The translations under genes were made by a program, and so were the position numbers. From positions 53,000,001-53,064,000 of the forward strand of contig NC_077243.1 of the NCBI RefSeq assembly GCF_947179165.1: a stretch of DNA of 64,000 nt, written 5' to 3'. Positions 53,762-64,000 of the stretch are shown piece by piece. The notes below the pieces were generated by a model. That model worked only from the letters and a program-made list of their open reading frames with translations. It did no database searches and had not been told where the DNA came from. The DNA is from Solanum dulcamara (lineage: Eukaryota > Streptophyta > Magnoliopsida > Solanales > Solanaceae). The number at the start of each line of letters is the position of its first letter. Position 1 is the first letter of the stretch.

Positions 53762-56700
53762 TGTTACACCCCGTACTTTGATACCTTAGAATGCTTCTTA
53801 AACTTCTCAAGTTTCTGGGAAGGCTCTTAAGGTTCTTAAAAGTCGTTATGTGAGTTGGATAGTTAATAATGCTATCAGATAACTCCAAGGAAAGGATAAC
53901 GAAATGCTTCATAATAAGGAAGATTGGAAATAGGGTTATAAAAATTCGAAAGGAGTTGGAGGCCGAGAAATGAGACGTAGGACTCGATTGACTCGCGTAA
54001 GCTACCAACTTGGAGGTCTTACGTACTTAAGCTAATCTAGTGCGTGTTGAGACTAAGTAGCAAGGAATACATAGGCTCTTAAAGTGCGACAAAATTACGA
54101 ACCCATAGAAGAGAAATAAGGAAACGACGCACCTACTTGAAGCAAGTAGGTGACTCACCTACTTGACACATGGAAGCACGTGATAGGTACACATGGCAGC
54201 TTAGGAAAGTGACATGTGGCAGCAGGTGACACACCATGGGGGGACCTCACCTGCCATATGGCAACCATGGATTGGTTGCATAATTGAGGTGGCTGCCTAA
54301 GGGTGTGACACGTGTCACCCTTAGGGAATGACATGTGTCACTCTCCAAAAAGATATATATCTATGTATGGATGAATATTAAGTCATTTTTAGCCAAAACC
54401 TTGAACAAAAATAGAGAGAAAAACGTGGAGAAGAAAGCAAAGGCAGCCATGGTTTGGACAAACACTGCTGTTAGTAAAATGCGTATAACTCCTTGTGTAA
54501 GGCTTCGTTTTAAGTGATTCAAGATATTTTGGAAATATATTTCATAGGGATATAACTTTCATTTGGACTCTACAACCCAGTTTTGCTTTTATCTCCTCTA
54601 AAAATGGTGGTGAAGCATGGGGGAGCTGCTGCCCAGATTGTGTTTTGGAAATCCTACACGGACAGCTGTGAGTATTTTGATCATATATTTTCGTACAAAT
54701 TTGCTGTAGGGGTAATTCAAAATTTTTTGCGACCTTGATACACATGTATATAACTTTCATTGAGGCCAAAAATCCTGTTTCCCTCAATTACCCCTCCGAA
54801 ACTAAGAGACAATATAAGACAGTGGGCTGTCCAGATTTCACATCTTGGATAGTTTTGGCAAGTTTGACAATTTTAACGTAAGGTAAGGCCTTTCATTTTA
54901 AATTGGAGTTTAGGTATTGTTATATGATGTATTACACCCTTGTATGCTACTGGAACTTTAAGAATGTCGTAGAAATGCTCGACGTTCGAAATAAACTAAA
55001 TTGGAATCGCTATAGTTAAATTGTCGTCGAAGGATAGTGTTGTTCGTGTGAGGTACTGATGCAGGGGTTTGATGTGTTGTTTCAGGGCCTAAATATGTTC
55101 TAATGTGGTTTAGGGTGCTGCTGGTTGAATCCACACAACCCCTCATTGCGTATACTGAAGGGCGTTACAAAATAAAGGCTAGACGCCCTATTGTGCTACC
55201 GCATTTTTGAATAAGTCGTTTGGAGTTTATGTTGTATATTGTTGGTGTGAATTGCTGCAGGTTGTTGTTGTTGGTTGTCTGTAGGTCTTAGGTACCAAAT
55301 TGGAAATTTAGATAGGGCACATTATAGGGGAGGTGCTGCCCAATTTTCGTTGACGCCTTAGCGAATAACAGAACTAGTCGAGAAAACGACTAAGGAAATA
55401 GATTCCTTTAATACTAAGATGTAACCTAGGGTGATGGAAAGTAAAATGGGTTGATATTCATACTAATTTCATGTTGAATAGGTTCAAAGGACAGCGAGGC
55501 AAGCGGGATAAGGAATAATTCAGACAAGGTATGTGAAGCTTTCTTTTGGCATGTTTTTGGCATAAGTATGTAAAGCTTATCTTTCTTTCCTTTTGGCAAT
55601 GTTTAGCCTTAAGTGGATGGTATACGAAGTGCGGGGATAATTCCATTCCAGAATTCCGAGTATGCCTCATAACCCCTATCCACTATTCAATATTGGAGTT
55701 CCTGTGAAGATTAAGTATTGCCTAGTAGGGCTTCTATGTGTCAGAATGTAATGTGTGGGAAGCTATCTCTCATTCCCTGTGAGATGTATTTGATAAGAAA
55801 ATGAGATTATGATTCCATAGTGGTTCACCAAGCCCCATGAAGGGCCGGGTAGGAAATATGTATATGAAGATCACCTCAAGGAAAGTCCAGAGGTGTGTAA
55901 AGCCATTCCTTTTTTTGGCATGTTTTAGTATAAATATGTAAAGCCTATCTGTTCTTTCTTTTGGGCATGTGTTAGATCTATATGACAAAGTGATATATGT
56001 ATGAAGCTTGGGAAACTCTATTCATGAGCTCTGAACATGATTCATGATTTATAATTCGTGTTCACTGTTGAATGTTAAGACTCTTAAAGTAGTTAAGCTT
56101 CCATTTGTCAAGTCTTCTATATGCTGAGAAGTAGTGTATGTAAAGTTATTCTTACTCTCTTTTGGCATGACTTATATGTAAGTATTATATATATGAAGCT
56201 TGAATTTATTCCACTTTTAAAACTCTGAGTGTGAGTTAAGGCTCTTGTTCACTTCCTACTGATTAGAACTCCTGTAATTTCAAAGTTACCATGTGATAAA
56301 AAATGGTACATGTAAAGCTTGTCTTTTCCTACTTCTAGAAAGACTAGACTAAAGGTACTATAGGACATGGATTTGGATATAGCCCCATTTATAGACTCTG
56401 GATGTAACTCGTGACTTGTACCCACTTTTGAATGATAAGAGCCTTGAAGTAGTTGAACTACGACCCTTAAGCCTTCTATAGGTTGAATAGTGTTGGAATG
56501 TGTAAGCTTCTATACCTAGGGGCACTTGAACATGCTGTATGGTGATATCTAAGGGATGTTTGATATGTTACAAAGTTTTGCGTGCATGTATATGCATTAT
56601 GATATATATATGGATCAGGTCGAACGTACCTTGACATATTTTGCTATGTAAGGATCGGGTCATACGTTCCATGATAGATTATGCATTACACAGATCGGGC

Positions 56701-57624
56701 CGTCGTACCTCAGCAATATTATGCATTATACGGATTGGGCCATCGTACCTCGGCATTATTATGCATTATATGGATCGGGCCGTCGTACCTCGGCATTGTT
56801 ATACGATATATGGATCGGGCCATTGTTCCTCGCCATTATTATATGATACATGGATCAGGCCGTCGTTCCTTGGCATGCACTTTCTATATACAGGGATCGG
56901 ACTGTACGTTCCACAGTGTTAATGGCATATATATACCTATCATGAAAGATGATATGTTTGTAACACTGGGTCCCCGAGTGGGCCGGATATGGTACGTGAT
57001 AATGGTATACATGACTTTATTTTATGAGATGCAGGTACAGTACCCTATTAAATGCTATACTTGGTTTCCTGCATCCCTGTTTCAGTTGTTATCTCAAGTT
57101 ATGTTATGCTTATATACTTAGTACATGTATCGTACTGACCCCCCTTTCTTTAGGGGGTTACGTTTCATGCCCGCAGGTACAATACAGATTTTGGGAGTCC
57201 ACCAGCTCAGGATTCCACTCAGCAAGTTTAGAAGAAGCTCCATTGATTTGGAGCCATGTTTTGGTACCAAACCACCGATGTATATATTTGGTTACACAGG
57301 GGTACGGCGGGGGCCCTGTCCCGCCATATGTTGTCGTTCCTATTCTTAGAGGTCTGTAGATATGTATGTGTGGGTTGTTTATGAGTTTATTTCAGCTGTG
57401 CCTTTATGGCACGTTGTAAATGTTTTTACGTTATGGCAGCTTTGTCGGCTTGCATTCTCTTCCATGATACGATATGAATGAAAGAGTCCACAAGTACACG
57501 AAAAAGTTTTATTTCGCTCATAGTTCAATTTGACTCATAGTTCAATTTGACTATATTTCGACAAATATGTAAACGGGGGTCCAGGTCGGACCCCAGTCGC
57601 GGCCTGCGGGGTTGGGTCGTGACA
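53762..57624 (+). repeat. 3' LTR of the LARD
   Basis: Collinear with the 5' LTR over its full length, including the promoter palindromes (54306, 54329), the TATGTAAAGC...TTTTGGCATG modules and the 40-bp array. It ends TCGTGACA at 57624, followed by the target repeat GTTGC. Confidence 0.95.
56608..56899 (+). repeat. 40-bp tandem repeat x 8 in the LARD 3' LTR
   Basis: Anchors (GGATC, AGATC or GGATT) lie at 56612, 56652, 56692, 56732, 56772, 56812, 56852 and 56894: the same exact 40-bp register and the same final 42-bp step as the 5' LTR. The array therefore predates this insertion. Confidence 0.95.
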
Positions 57625-58420
57625 GTTGCATCACAATAAACAATGAAATTCTTACCTGTACTGGCAGGGCAAGAATCGGTGTCGTAGTCAATAAGGTCTT
57701 GAGTTTCAAAAAGCTCTCTTCACACTCGCCGACCACACAAATGGAACTTTCTGCTTGGTCAGATTGGCCAGCTAGGAAGCAATGGAAGCAAATTCCTTAA
57801 CGAACTGGCGGTAGTAGCTAGCCAAACCAATAAAGCTCCTTACCTCTGAGACATTAGTGGGTCTTTCCCAACTCTTCATTTTTTCAATCTTCTGGGGATC
57901 CACCATCACTCCCTCCTTAGAATCCACGTTCCTTAAGAAAGACACTGAATCAAGCCAGAACTCACAGTTGGAGAATTTAGCATATAGCCTTTCCTCCCTT
58001 AACAATCCCAGAACAATTCTCATATGCTCTTCAGGTTCTTTTCTACTCTTTGAGTAGATCAATATATCATCAATAAAAGCAATAATGAAAAGATCCAAAT
58101 ATGTCTTAAAGATTTCATTCATTAGACTCATGAAAGAAGCGGGTGCATTTATAAGCCCAAAAGACATTACCAAGAATTCATAGTGTCCATACTTGGTTCG
58201 AAATGCAGTCTTCGGTTCATCTACTACCTGTATTTTCAATCGATGGTAACCAGACCTTGAATCAATTTTTGAGAAAATACAAGCACCCTCCAACTGATCG
58301 AATAAGTCATCAATACGAGGAAGGGGATACCTATTTTTAATAGTCACCTTGTTCAGCTGCCTGTAGTCTATGCACATACGAAGGCTACCATACTTCTTCA
58401 TTATAAATAAAACTGGAGCA
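57625..58420 (-). pseudogene. Gypsy-3 reverse transcriptase (core well preserved)
   Basis: Minus strand. From 58401: [20 protein letters not shown], then [54 protein letters not shown] and the catalytic motif FIDDILIYS (both Asp kept, about 58070), then the thumb region [20 protein letters not shown] and [20 protein letters not shown]. After a break near 57740-57780 it goes on as FLKLKTLLTTTPILALPV and the FIVYCDAT start of RNase H, ending exactly at the LARD junction (57625). Very few lesions, so gypsy-3 is younger than gypsy-1 and -2. Confidence 0.93.
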
Positions 58421-59127
58421 TCCTAAGAAGAGGCACTCATTCTAATAAAACCTTTACCCAACAACTCTAAAAGTTGTGCCTTCAACTCCCTCAACTCAGC
58501 CGGGGTCATTCTATAAGGTGGAATGGAAATAGGGAGAGTGATGGGCTCCAGATCAATACAAAAATCTATATCCCTATCAGGTGGAATACTAGGTAAGTCT
58601 GTGGGGGAAACATCCATAAACTCATGCACTTTCGAAATAGACTCAATCGATGGCACTTCAGAACTATCATCTCTGAGATATGCTAGGAAGGCTAAACAAC
58701 CCTTACTCACTAACCTCTTAGCACGAAGAAAAGAATAATTCAAACTTGGGCGGGAAGATAGTCACCCTCCCATACCAATTGATCTATCTCAGGCTTGGCT
58801 AATGTCACAGTCTTATCATTGCAATCTAAGATAGCAAAGTTTGGAGAGAGATAAGTCATACCCTAGATTACATCAAGGTCAACCATATCCAAAATAATCA
58901 AATCTACATAAGTTTTTCTCCCCACAAAAGTCACAAGGCAAGACCTATACACTTTCTCAACTAGCACAGACTTACCAATAGTAGTAGAAACACAAATAGG
59001 CATGTTACGTAAGTCACAATGTAAATTGAGTCTATCAGCAAATGCAGAAGATACATAAGAAAATGTGGATCCAGGATCAAACAATACGAAATCCAAGCTA
59101 TCGTAGACCAGAAGAATACATGTGCCT
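58421..59127 (-). pseudogene. Gypsy-3 protease and protease-RT linker
   Basis: Minus strand. The protease reads LDFVLFDPGSTFSYVSSAFA (59096 down; active site D-P-G-S), then VSTTIGKSVLVEKVYRSC and LIILDMVDLDVI. The linker follows from 58743: RAKRLVSKGCLAFLAYLRD, then VPSIESISKVHEFMDV, DLPSIPPDRDIDFCIDLEP and PYRMTPAELRELKAQLLELL. Small breaks occur near 58750-58860 and 58420. At 59127 the frame is cut by LINE-2; the missing N-terminal protease/gag end is at 62446. Confidence 0.9.
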
Positions 59128-59646
59128 CAGAGCTGGAAGGAACTTGTTCCTATGATAGAACAGTGCCAACAAGACATGAGAGTGACCAAAGTTATGTGGA
59201 TCAGACCTCCATCTTCCATTGTGAAACTGAATATTGATGGGAGTGCATTAAACAACCCTGGGAAAATTGGAGCAGGGGGAATATTAAGAGATGATAATGG
59301 TAACTTAATATATGCCTTTGCTACTCTATTGGGAATGGGTACCAATAACCAGGCAGAGGTGCAGGCAGCAGCTATTGGCCTCAATTGGTGTCTCCAACAT
59401 GGATATAATAGAGTGATATTGGAAGTTGAGTCAGAACTATTGACTAAGTCGCTGAAACAAGACCTCAAACCACCCTGGAGCATTCACAGATATGTTACAA
59501 AGCTACAATCTTTGGTCCAACAATTGGAACTCTTTCAGTACAAACATATCTTCAGAGAAGCAAATCATCCTGCAGATACCTTATCAAAATGCAGCCACAG
59601 GTTTAATGATACACAACACTTCTACAACCTCCAGAAGCTACCATAG
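59128..59646 (+). pseudogene. LINE-2 RNase H domain
   Basis: Its 170-odd open codons parallel residues 610-785 of the LINE-1 product: LNIDGSALNNPGKIGAGGIL, then GTNNQAEVQAAAIGLNWCLQ, LEVESELLTKSLK and FREANHPADTLSKCSH. The third acidic position is Glu (LEVES) where LINE-1 has Asp (LEVDS). A stop replaces a Gln codon at 59644, making the protein about 27 residues shorter than LINE-1. Truncated and inactive. Confidence 0.9.
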
Positions 59647-62441
59647 GAAGCAAAGGGCTACATCAAGATGGACAAGCTAGGAGTGGCAAGTTTTAGAAGG
59701 AAAACTCTAAAAAGGATCAAACTATCTTCTTGGCTGGCCTATTTCTCAAATGTGTAATAGACTATCTATGTGTAATTTGTTTTACTCCTTATTCCACCTA
59801 GTTATCACCTATTGTAAGGGGAGAGTCTCCCTTGTTTACTTCTTCAGTAGAACTACTAACATACATCTAGAAGTAAGAGCTAGAGTAGTGGTGTCTTCTT
59901 ATTTGTTTACCTGGTGCAGGTACTTTACACAGCTGCACCCTCAAAAAAAAGAACTTCCAACTACCACAACACACAGGAGCATACAGCAACACCAATCCAG
60001 ACCAGTATCCCAACATCCAACACATGGATCCACACTCAACAGCCATCAAAAATGAAGCTTAAGTTCCAATTTTGTTTCCTGTTGGGTGCCTCTTTGTGCA
60101 GGTATCATAATACTTTGAGCCTTGGATTGGAGTTGCAGCAGCTGAGTTTGGAGTTCCTTCACCAGCATCTCAACAACATCACTTGCATATACCACAATAC
60201 AGCAGCAACAGTTACTGTAACTGATCAACAGCAGCAGCCACTCAGCAACAGCAATAGAGACTAGAAGCAACCAGCAACCTTCAACAAATATACCATGCTA
60301 GACCAAAATGACTCCAGATTGTGCAAGATTACAGCAAATATAACTCCTGCAGAGCCCAAGAAGTTTCAGCCCAAATGGATAATTCGAGACGTTAGTCGAG
60401 CGGCCTTGAAAAAGTTAGCCGACTTAAGTCCCCAAATGGAGCACTTCACAACTTGGAGCTTCCAGATTGTCAAAATGACCTCCACATATTGCAAGAATAC
60501 AGAAAATACAATATTTGTAGAGCCGAAGAAGTTTCACCTCCAACGGACAATTGGAGATGTTAGTCGAGCGACCTTGAAAAGGTTAGTCGACTTAAGTCTC
60601 CAAATGGTGCACTTCACAACTTGGAGCTTCCATATTGTCCAAAAAACTTCCAAATGTTATAAGAATACAGAAAATACAGTATTTGTAAAGCCCAAGAGGT
60701 TACACCTCAATCGGATAATTGGAGACGTTAGTCGAGCGACCTTGAAAAAGTTAGCTGATTTAAAGCTAACAAGCTCCAAAGCACTCTTTGAGGTCTTTTC
60801 CTTTCTTTGCTTTTTTTTTGTTTGTATAAGCAGGTACTCTAAGGAGATGATCATGAGGAAAGGTCTCCTCCTGAAGGTAACTTGCAACAACAAACAACTG
60901 AGCACTTCCACTATGAAGGCACCAAGAAGTTGGCTACAGGTTTGCAGCAACCTATACTTCCCCCACATTTGTTTGGTTCTTTGGCTACTTGTTTGTGCAG
61001 GTCTACAGATATCCAAACAAAGGGATATAAATGCTAGAGATACAGGAGCCTCACCAGCCCTCACCAATAATCCAACCATGCCAGATTCCATCCTTTATTA
61101 CCTGCATCAGCCCCATTACATCCAAGCTACTTGGAATTCCTTGTTTGTTTATTTGTTGGTGTGCAGGAACATAATACAGCAGCAATGGACCCTTCCAAAG
61201 TGCAAGGAACCTTCAGTCAAACATCTAAGCCAGGGCTACATCACCATCAAAACTATTCAGTCCTTCTTCTTCCACAACAACCACCCCAACAGCATCCTCC
61301 AACAACAACTTCACCCTGCAGCTCACAAGGACCATCTACAATTCTTGTTAGCATGTTGTTTTGTTTTTGTGGACATGTACAAGTACTCTAATGAGCTTAA
61401 CACTGTAAAGGAGCTGATCACTCCCTTTTCGGAGGCAACAAGAAGTTGTGTACAGGTCCACAAAGATTCAAACAAAGGGAGACAACCACCAGTCATACTT
61501 GTATGTGCAGCCAACAGCTATCATATTACAATACCTACAGCAGCCCTCCTGGTTTGTGTGCAGACACACAAGAACCCTCCAATATGAAAGGCACCATATG
61601 TTGAACCTCCTGGCAGCAACAGCACCCATCAACAACACTCGCTATTGCTTAGAGTTGGTTGTGTGTTGGTTTATTTGTGTATGCAGGCTGCTGTATCATC
61701 AGGAGCTGCATCTCCAGCATTCTCTCCACCACCAACAAAGTCCCGACAAAACACATCACAAAGTTACATAAGCCATCCATCAGATTTTCAACATTCAAGA
61801 ATCATGAATTATCAACAACATCAAGTATACACAGCTGCAATTTTCATAAACTCAACAATAAAATCAGATTTTGCTATTCAACAACAAATTTTGTTTTTTG
61901 CCTTTTACTTGTATTGGCAAATGGTAGCACCTCCTATTTTGCAGGTTGATGGAGAATCAGAAAAAAGATTCAGTTGCACATGCCATGTACAGCATCAACA
62001 AATCCAAACCAGCAACACAATACCCAATACTTGGAGCCACACTCAACGGCAATCAAAACTGAAACTAGTTTTCAATTTTGTTCACTGTTGGGTGTCTTTT
62101 GGTTTAGTTGTACTGACCTTGAGCCTTGTATTTTGGAGTTGTGAGGCTGATCTGAGATTTCTTGAACCAGCACCTGTAGAGCCCAAGAAATTGCAACTCG
62201 AACGGACACTTATTTTTATTTTATTAATCCTCTTGTACCGAGAGGAGTCCTCTCATTGATTTAACGCTTTTCTAGTACCTAGATAGCACCTTTTTTTGTA
62301 TCGGAGGTAAGTTAGCCGACCTTAATAGGCTAGCCGACTTATCATCAACTTAGATTTAGAGGTAAGGTTTTCATGTCACCCTCTTTGTACTTGTATTGTT
62401 ACTTTTATATATAATATGGAAAATTTAAATTAAAAAAAAAG
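59647..62441 (+). repeat. LINE-2 3' tail: modular repeated sequence
   Basis: It shares the tail start (GGGGAGAGTCTCCCTTGTTTA at 59818) and end (AGTTAGCCGACCTTAATAGG at 62309) with LINE-1, plus patches in between (for example 61185-61490 matches 44445-44755). Other modules are absent or re-ordered. T-tract + GCAG/GT blocks occur at about 59916, 60097, 60831, 60996, 61163, 61683 and 61941. A second hairpin, GAGAGGAGTCCTCTC, is at 62240. Open frames through the tail (60295-61587, 61645-62259) are discussed separately and are not called as genes. Confidence 0.8.
60353..60770 (+). repeat. 168-bp tandem repeat x 2.5 in the LINE-2 tail
   Basis: AGCC anchors at 60353, 60521 and 60689, and GTTAGTCGAG anchors at 60391, 60559 and 60727, give an exact 168-bp period (56 codons). 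It is open in one frame throughout, giving repeats of the type PKKFxxxxxIGDVSRATLKKL, then ADLSxQMxHFTTWSF. Single-unit relatives occur four times in the LINE-1 tail at less regular spacing. Confidence 0.95.
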
Positions 62442-62445
62442 AAGA

Positions 62446-63320
62446 GTACCTGTGATAACAACATCAAATGTCTCTGCCTCTGACTTCCCGGGGAAAGCAT
62501 AACAATGGGCTCTATAGCGAAGTTATCTGGCTTCATCCCCTCTACCTCTATCACCAAATCAACCACTTCCAAAGGTCTAACCCAATTTTATATGCACATT
62601 CTTACTAAAATCTTCGATTGCCTTTACCTAAGTTTACTTGTTGGGTCTTCCGGTACCCATAATCTTGTTGTTCCTATATCGATCCACTCTCTTGGAGCTT
62701 ACAATAAAGTCACCAATCCTTATTTAGAATCTTTGAAATATACTCAACAACCTAAATGCATTAATCGTATCTAAGATCTACCCCTAGAACACATTTACCT
62801 ATCGAGAAGGTCGCAACCAAATAACTCGCACCTTCCTACCCATTGAACAACTGCAAAAAATTACCAAATTCGACCCATTTTATCTCTATCCCTAGAGATA
62901 TACATTCTTTCATAGATACGGTCGCTAACAGAAATAACACAATCCATAACTCTAAATAAGTAAGCATCGATATCATTGTAGTAATCGTATCATGACCCTC
63001 TTTGATATACACTCAATCTATGAAACTCCAGTAGATATTCTGACCAAAATCATTTTACAAAGCGGTGAAATCTATTTTTCTAGACTGAAGCAAAGTTGTG
63101 TAGCATATTTGGAAAAGGCATGAAACCTGGCTTCATAGGCTACAACACACATTTCCCTTTCTCTATATTCAGAGACTCATCTCTCCTCTAGTCCATCAAG
63201 GTCCGGGGGATATACTTCTCTATGAAGAAGTTAGAAGATGCTGGCCAAGTCATACAGAACCTTTAACAACACTATCAAAATGTTAGATCAGTAGCTATGA
63301 TTGTAAACAATTCTTAAGAG
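62446..63320 (-). pseudogene. Gypsy-3 gag remnant
   Basis: Minus strand. The C-terminal end reads GDRGRGDEAR, then AHCYAFPGKSEAETFDVVIT and GT, running into the LINE-2 junction and continuing as protease at 59127. Upstream, capsid pieces at 63240-63100 read FFIEKYIPRTL and AYEARFHAFSKYATQL, then RIHRFVKxFWSEY, the usual 'FLEKYIPRTLRD...AYEAKFHALSRYATQL...RFVKGL' order. The zinc-knuckle part (62600-62880) is badly decayed and was not identified. Many stops. Confidence 0.75.
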
Positions 63321-63469
63321 AGACAAATATAGACTAAACTATCCCCACATTCAATCACACATAGCCGGGAAGTGACCCCGATGACTAGATGAATCTTAAG
63401 ACTGTCGGACAACTGTAAGTATTCATGGTAGTTCTTCTATATATTCTCATAAGTAAAGTGGTGCATGTA

Positions 63470-63740
63470 GAACCATTGGTGTAATTCAACTATCCCAAAT
63501 AACACCAAAAGTGCCATAACTCAAATGACCAAGTCTTCCTAAGGATGTCACCCTACCAAGATGACAATCACATGATCGGTACACCCATTCCACCACTAAG
63601 AAATTACTATAGATATGGAAACACATATGAGCATATATAGAGAATCATATTCTAAGCCATATCCGAAATGAAGTAGGTGGTAACATAAGAATGTATAGAA
63701 CCAAGGTCAAATAATACAAGATACTCCTTTTAGTACTCCA
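63470..63740 (-). pseudogene. Isolated gypsy protease fragment
   Basis: The minus strand reads LVLFDLGSIHSYVTTYFISD (active site D-L-G-S), then, in other frames, a VVEWVYRSC-like block and FGVIWDS, matching the order of a gypsy protease. It lies upstream of the gypsy-3 gag core, which is the wrong place for a protease. It must be a piece of another element or the result of an internal rearrangement. 63321-63469 shows nothing recognisable. Confidence 0.55.
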
Positions 63741-63971
63741 ATTTAGTACCAGGTCTAACGAATGGCTTAGTCGTTGTTGTTACTCTAGTTCTGAATATTT
63801 GCAAAAATAGAGTGAAGAAGGTCAGATACCAATTGAATTCAAGTAATACCATGAAAGAAGGAAGGAATGGAGTTTTCCTAAAGTCCCGTAGCCTCTCGAA
63901 GAAAAGTAAAGGCGTCCCCGTATCATTATGCAAGACTCTACTAGACCTATCCTTGTGTGATGAAAGCACCG
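63741..63971 (-). pseudogene. Gypsy leader and gag start at the right edge
   Basis: The minus-strand leader follows the primer site, then RTRVTTTTKPFVRPG (about 63790-63745), resembling the Arg/Thr-rich gag start of this lineage. It is fused directly to the protease piece below 63740, so most of gag is absent. Whether this is the true 5' end of gypsy-3 or a different element cannot be settled within the window. Confidence 0.5.
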
Positions 63972-64000
63972 AACCTATGTCTCTAATACCAAGTTTGTCA
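63972..64000 (-). other. LTR end and primer-binding site at the right edge
   Basis: Read on the minus strand, the window begins TGACA (LTR end), then AAC and TTGGTATTAGAGACATAGGT, a near match to the initiator-Met tRNA complement. A 5' LTR should continue beyond base 64000. Confidence 0.75.

Larger units (their letters stand above)
48200..57624 (+). mobile_element. LARD-type non-autonomous gypsy element inserted in gypsy-3
   Basis: A 9,425-bp element is flanked by a perfect target duplication GTTGC (48195-48199 and 57625-57629). LTRs are 48200-52078 (3,879 bp) and 53762-57624 (3,863 bp), starting TGTTACACCCCGTACTTTG and ending GGGTTGGGTCGTGA(T/C)A. The interior (52079-53761) is only 1.7 kb, with a primer site and purine tract but no gag or pol that I can read. 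Long LTRs and a short non-coding interior fit the class of large retrotransposon derivatives. By eye the two LTRs differ at only a few percent of sites, so the insertion is fairly recent and the most intact one here. Confidence 0.92.
59128..62441 (+). mobile_element. LINE-2: strongly 5'-truncated non-LTR retrotransposon inserted in gypsy-3
   Basis: It starts within the RT-RNase H linker (CAGAGCTGGAAGGAACT, matching 42450 in LINE-1), includes RNase H and a 2.8-kb tail, and ends in AAATTAAAAAAAAAGAAGA (about 62425-62443). It lies in gypsy-3 between gag end and protease: GTGCCT on the left (59123-59128) and GTACCT on the right (62446-62451) may be a short target duplication with one change. Same family as LINE-1. 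Confidence 0.9.

Noticed and set aside
60295..61587. 430-codon open frame as a new gene
   Set aside because: It lies in the LINE-2 tail, has no start context or known domain, is partly made of the 168-bp repeat, and its C-terminal half reads low-complexity His/Gln/Ser/Thr from CAACA-rich DNA. Reported as repeat and finding instead.
62505..62774. 89-codon plus-strand frame as a gene
   Set aside because: The interval is the antisense of the gypsy-3 gag C-terminus (RGRG stretch and CYAFPGKSEAE on the minus strand).

Overview
The window is a repeat-dense stretch of nuclear plant DNA with no intact host gene. The retrotransposon families, the very long Ty3/gypsy LTRs beginning TGTTACACCCC or TGTAATGACCC and ending in a GGGTCGTGACA-like sequence, and fragments of F-box and PHD-type plant genes all suggest a Solanaceae genome (pepper, tobacco or a relative). 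The species cannot be fixed from sequence alone. Almost everything is mobile-element DNA in layers: old decayed copies, younger insertions inside them, and a few broken host-gene pieces between.

Layout. 1-5628: minus-strand Ty3/gypsy pieces (gag-pro-RT start running off the left edge, an LTR carrying a MITE, an integrase piece, a second LTR piece). 5629-9810: a Ty1/copia fragment split by a small TRIM element, then decayed host-gene pieces (an acidic-tail gene on + and a PHD-like exon on -). 9971-21203: a complete but dead plus-strand gypsy element with 3-kb LTRs. 21204-25491: a second, truncated gypsy of the same lineage. 25492-28794: a minus-strand LTR of a third family, cut at its far end. 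28800-29480: an F-box pseudogene. 30476-33776: a second copia copy split by a second TRIM. 33777-38965: duplicated host-gene pieces interrupted by a solo LTR.

From about 38970 to 63320 the window is one minus-strand gypsy element (called gypsy-3 here) opened by three plus-strand insertions. Its 3' LTR is 38970-40607 and its pol C-terminal half is 46240-48199. Its RT and protease are 57625-59127 and its gag is 62446-63320. Inserted into it are LINE-1 (40608-46236), a 9.4-kb non-autonomous LARD-type LTR element (48200-57624, with a perfect 5-bp GTTGC target duplication) and LINE-2 (59128-62441). The pol reading frame resumes across the LARD insertion, which confirms the nesting. The right edge holds another gypsy start (LTR end, primer-binding site, gag start) fused to a protease remnant.

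The least ordinary features are: (i) the 3' tails of the two LINEs, about 3 kb each, built from repeated modules, including exact 168-bp in-frame repeats and a dozen or so T-tract + GCAG/GT blocks that look like 3' splice sites; (ii) 24-bp-phased TGACAYGTGTCA palindromes just upstream of the TATA box in the TGTTACACCCC LTRs; (iii) several minisatellites with exact period (40, 33, 22 and 21 bp) inside LTRs or a TRIM; and (iv) two TRIMs, each with target duplications, independently sitting in two copies of the same copia RT gene. No non-coding RNA gene, CRISPR array or prokaryotic-type system was seen.
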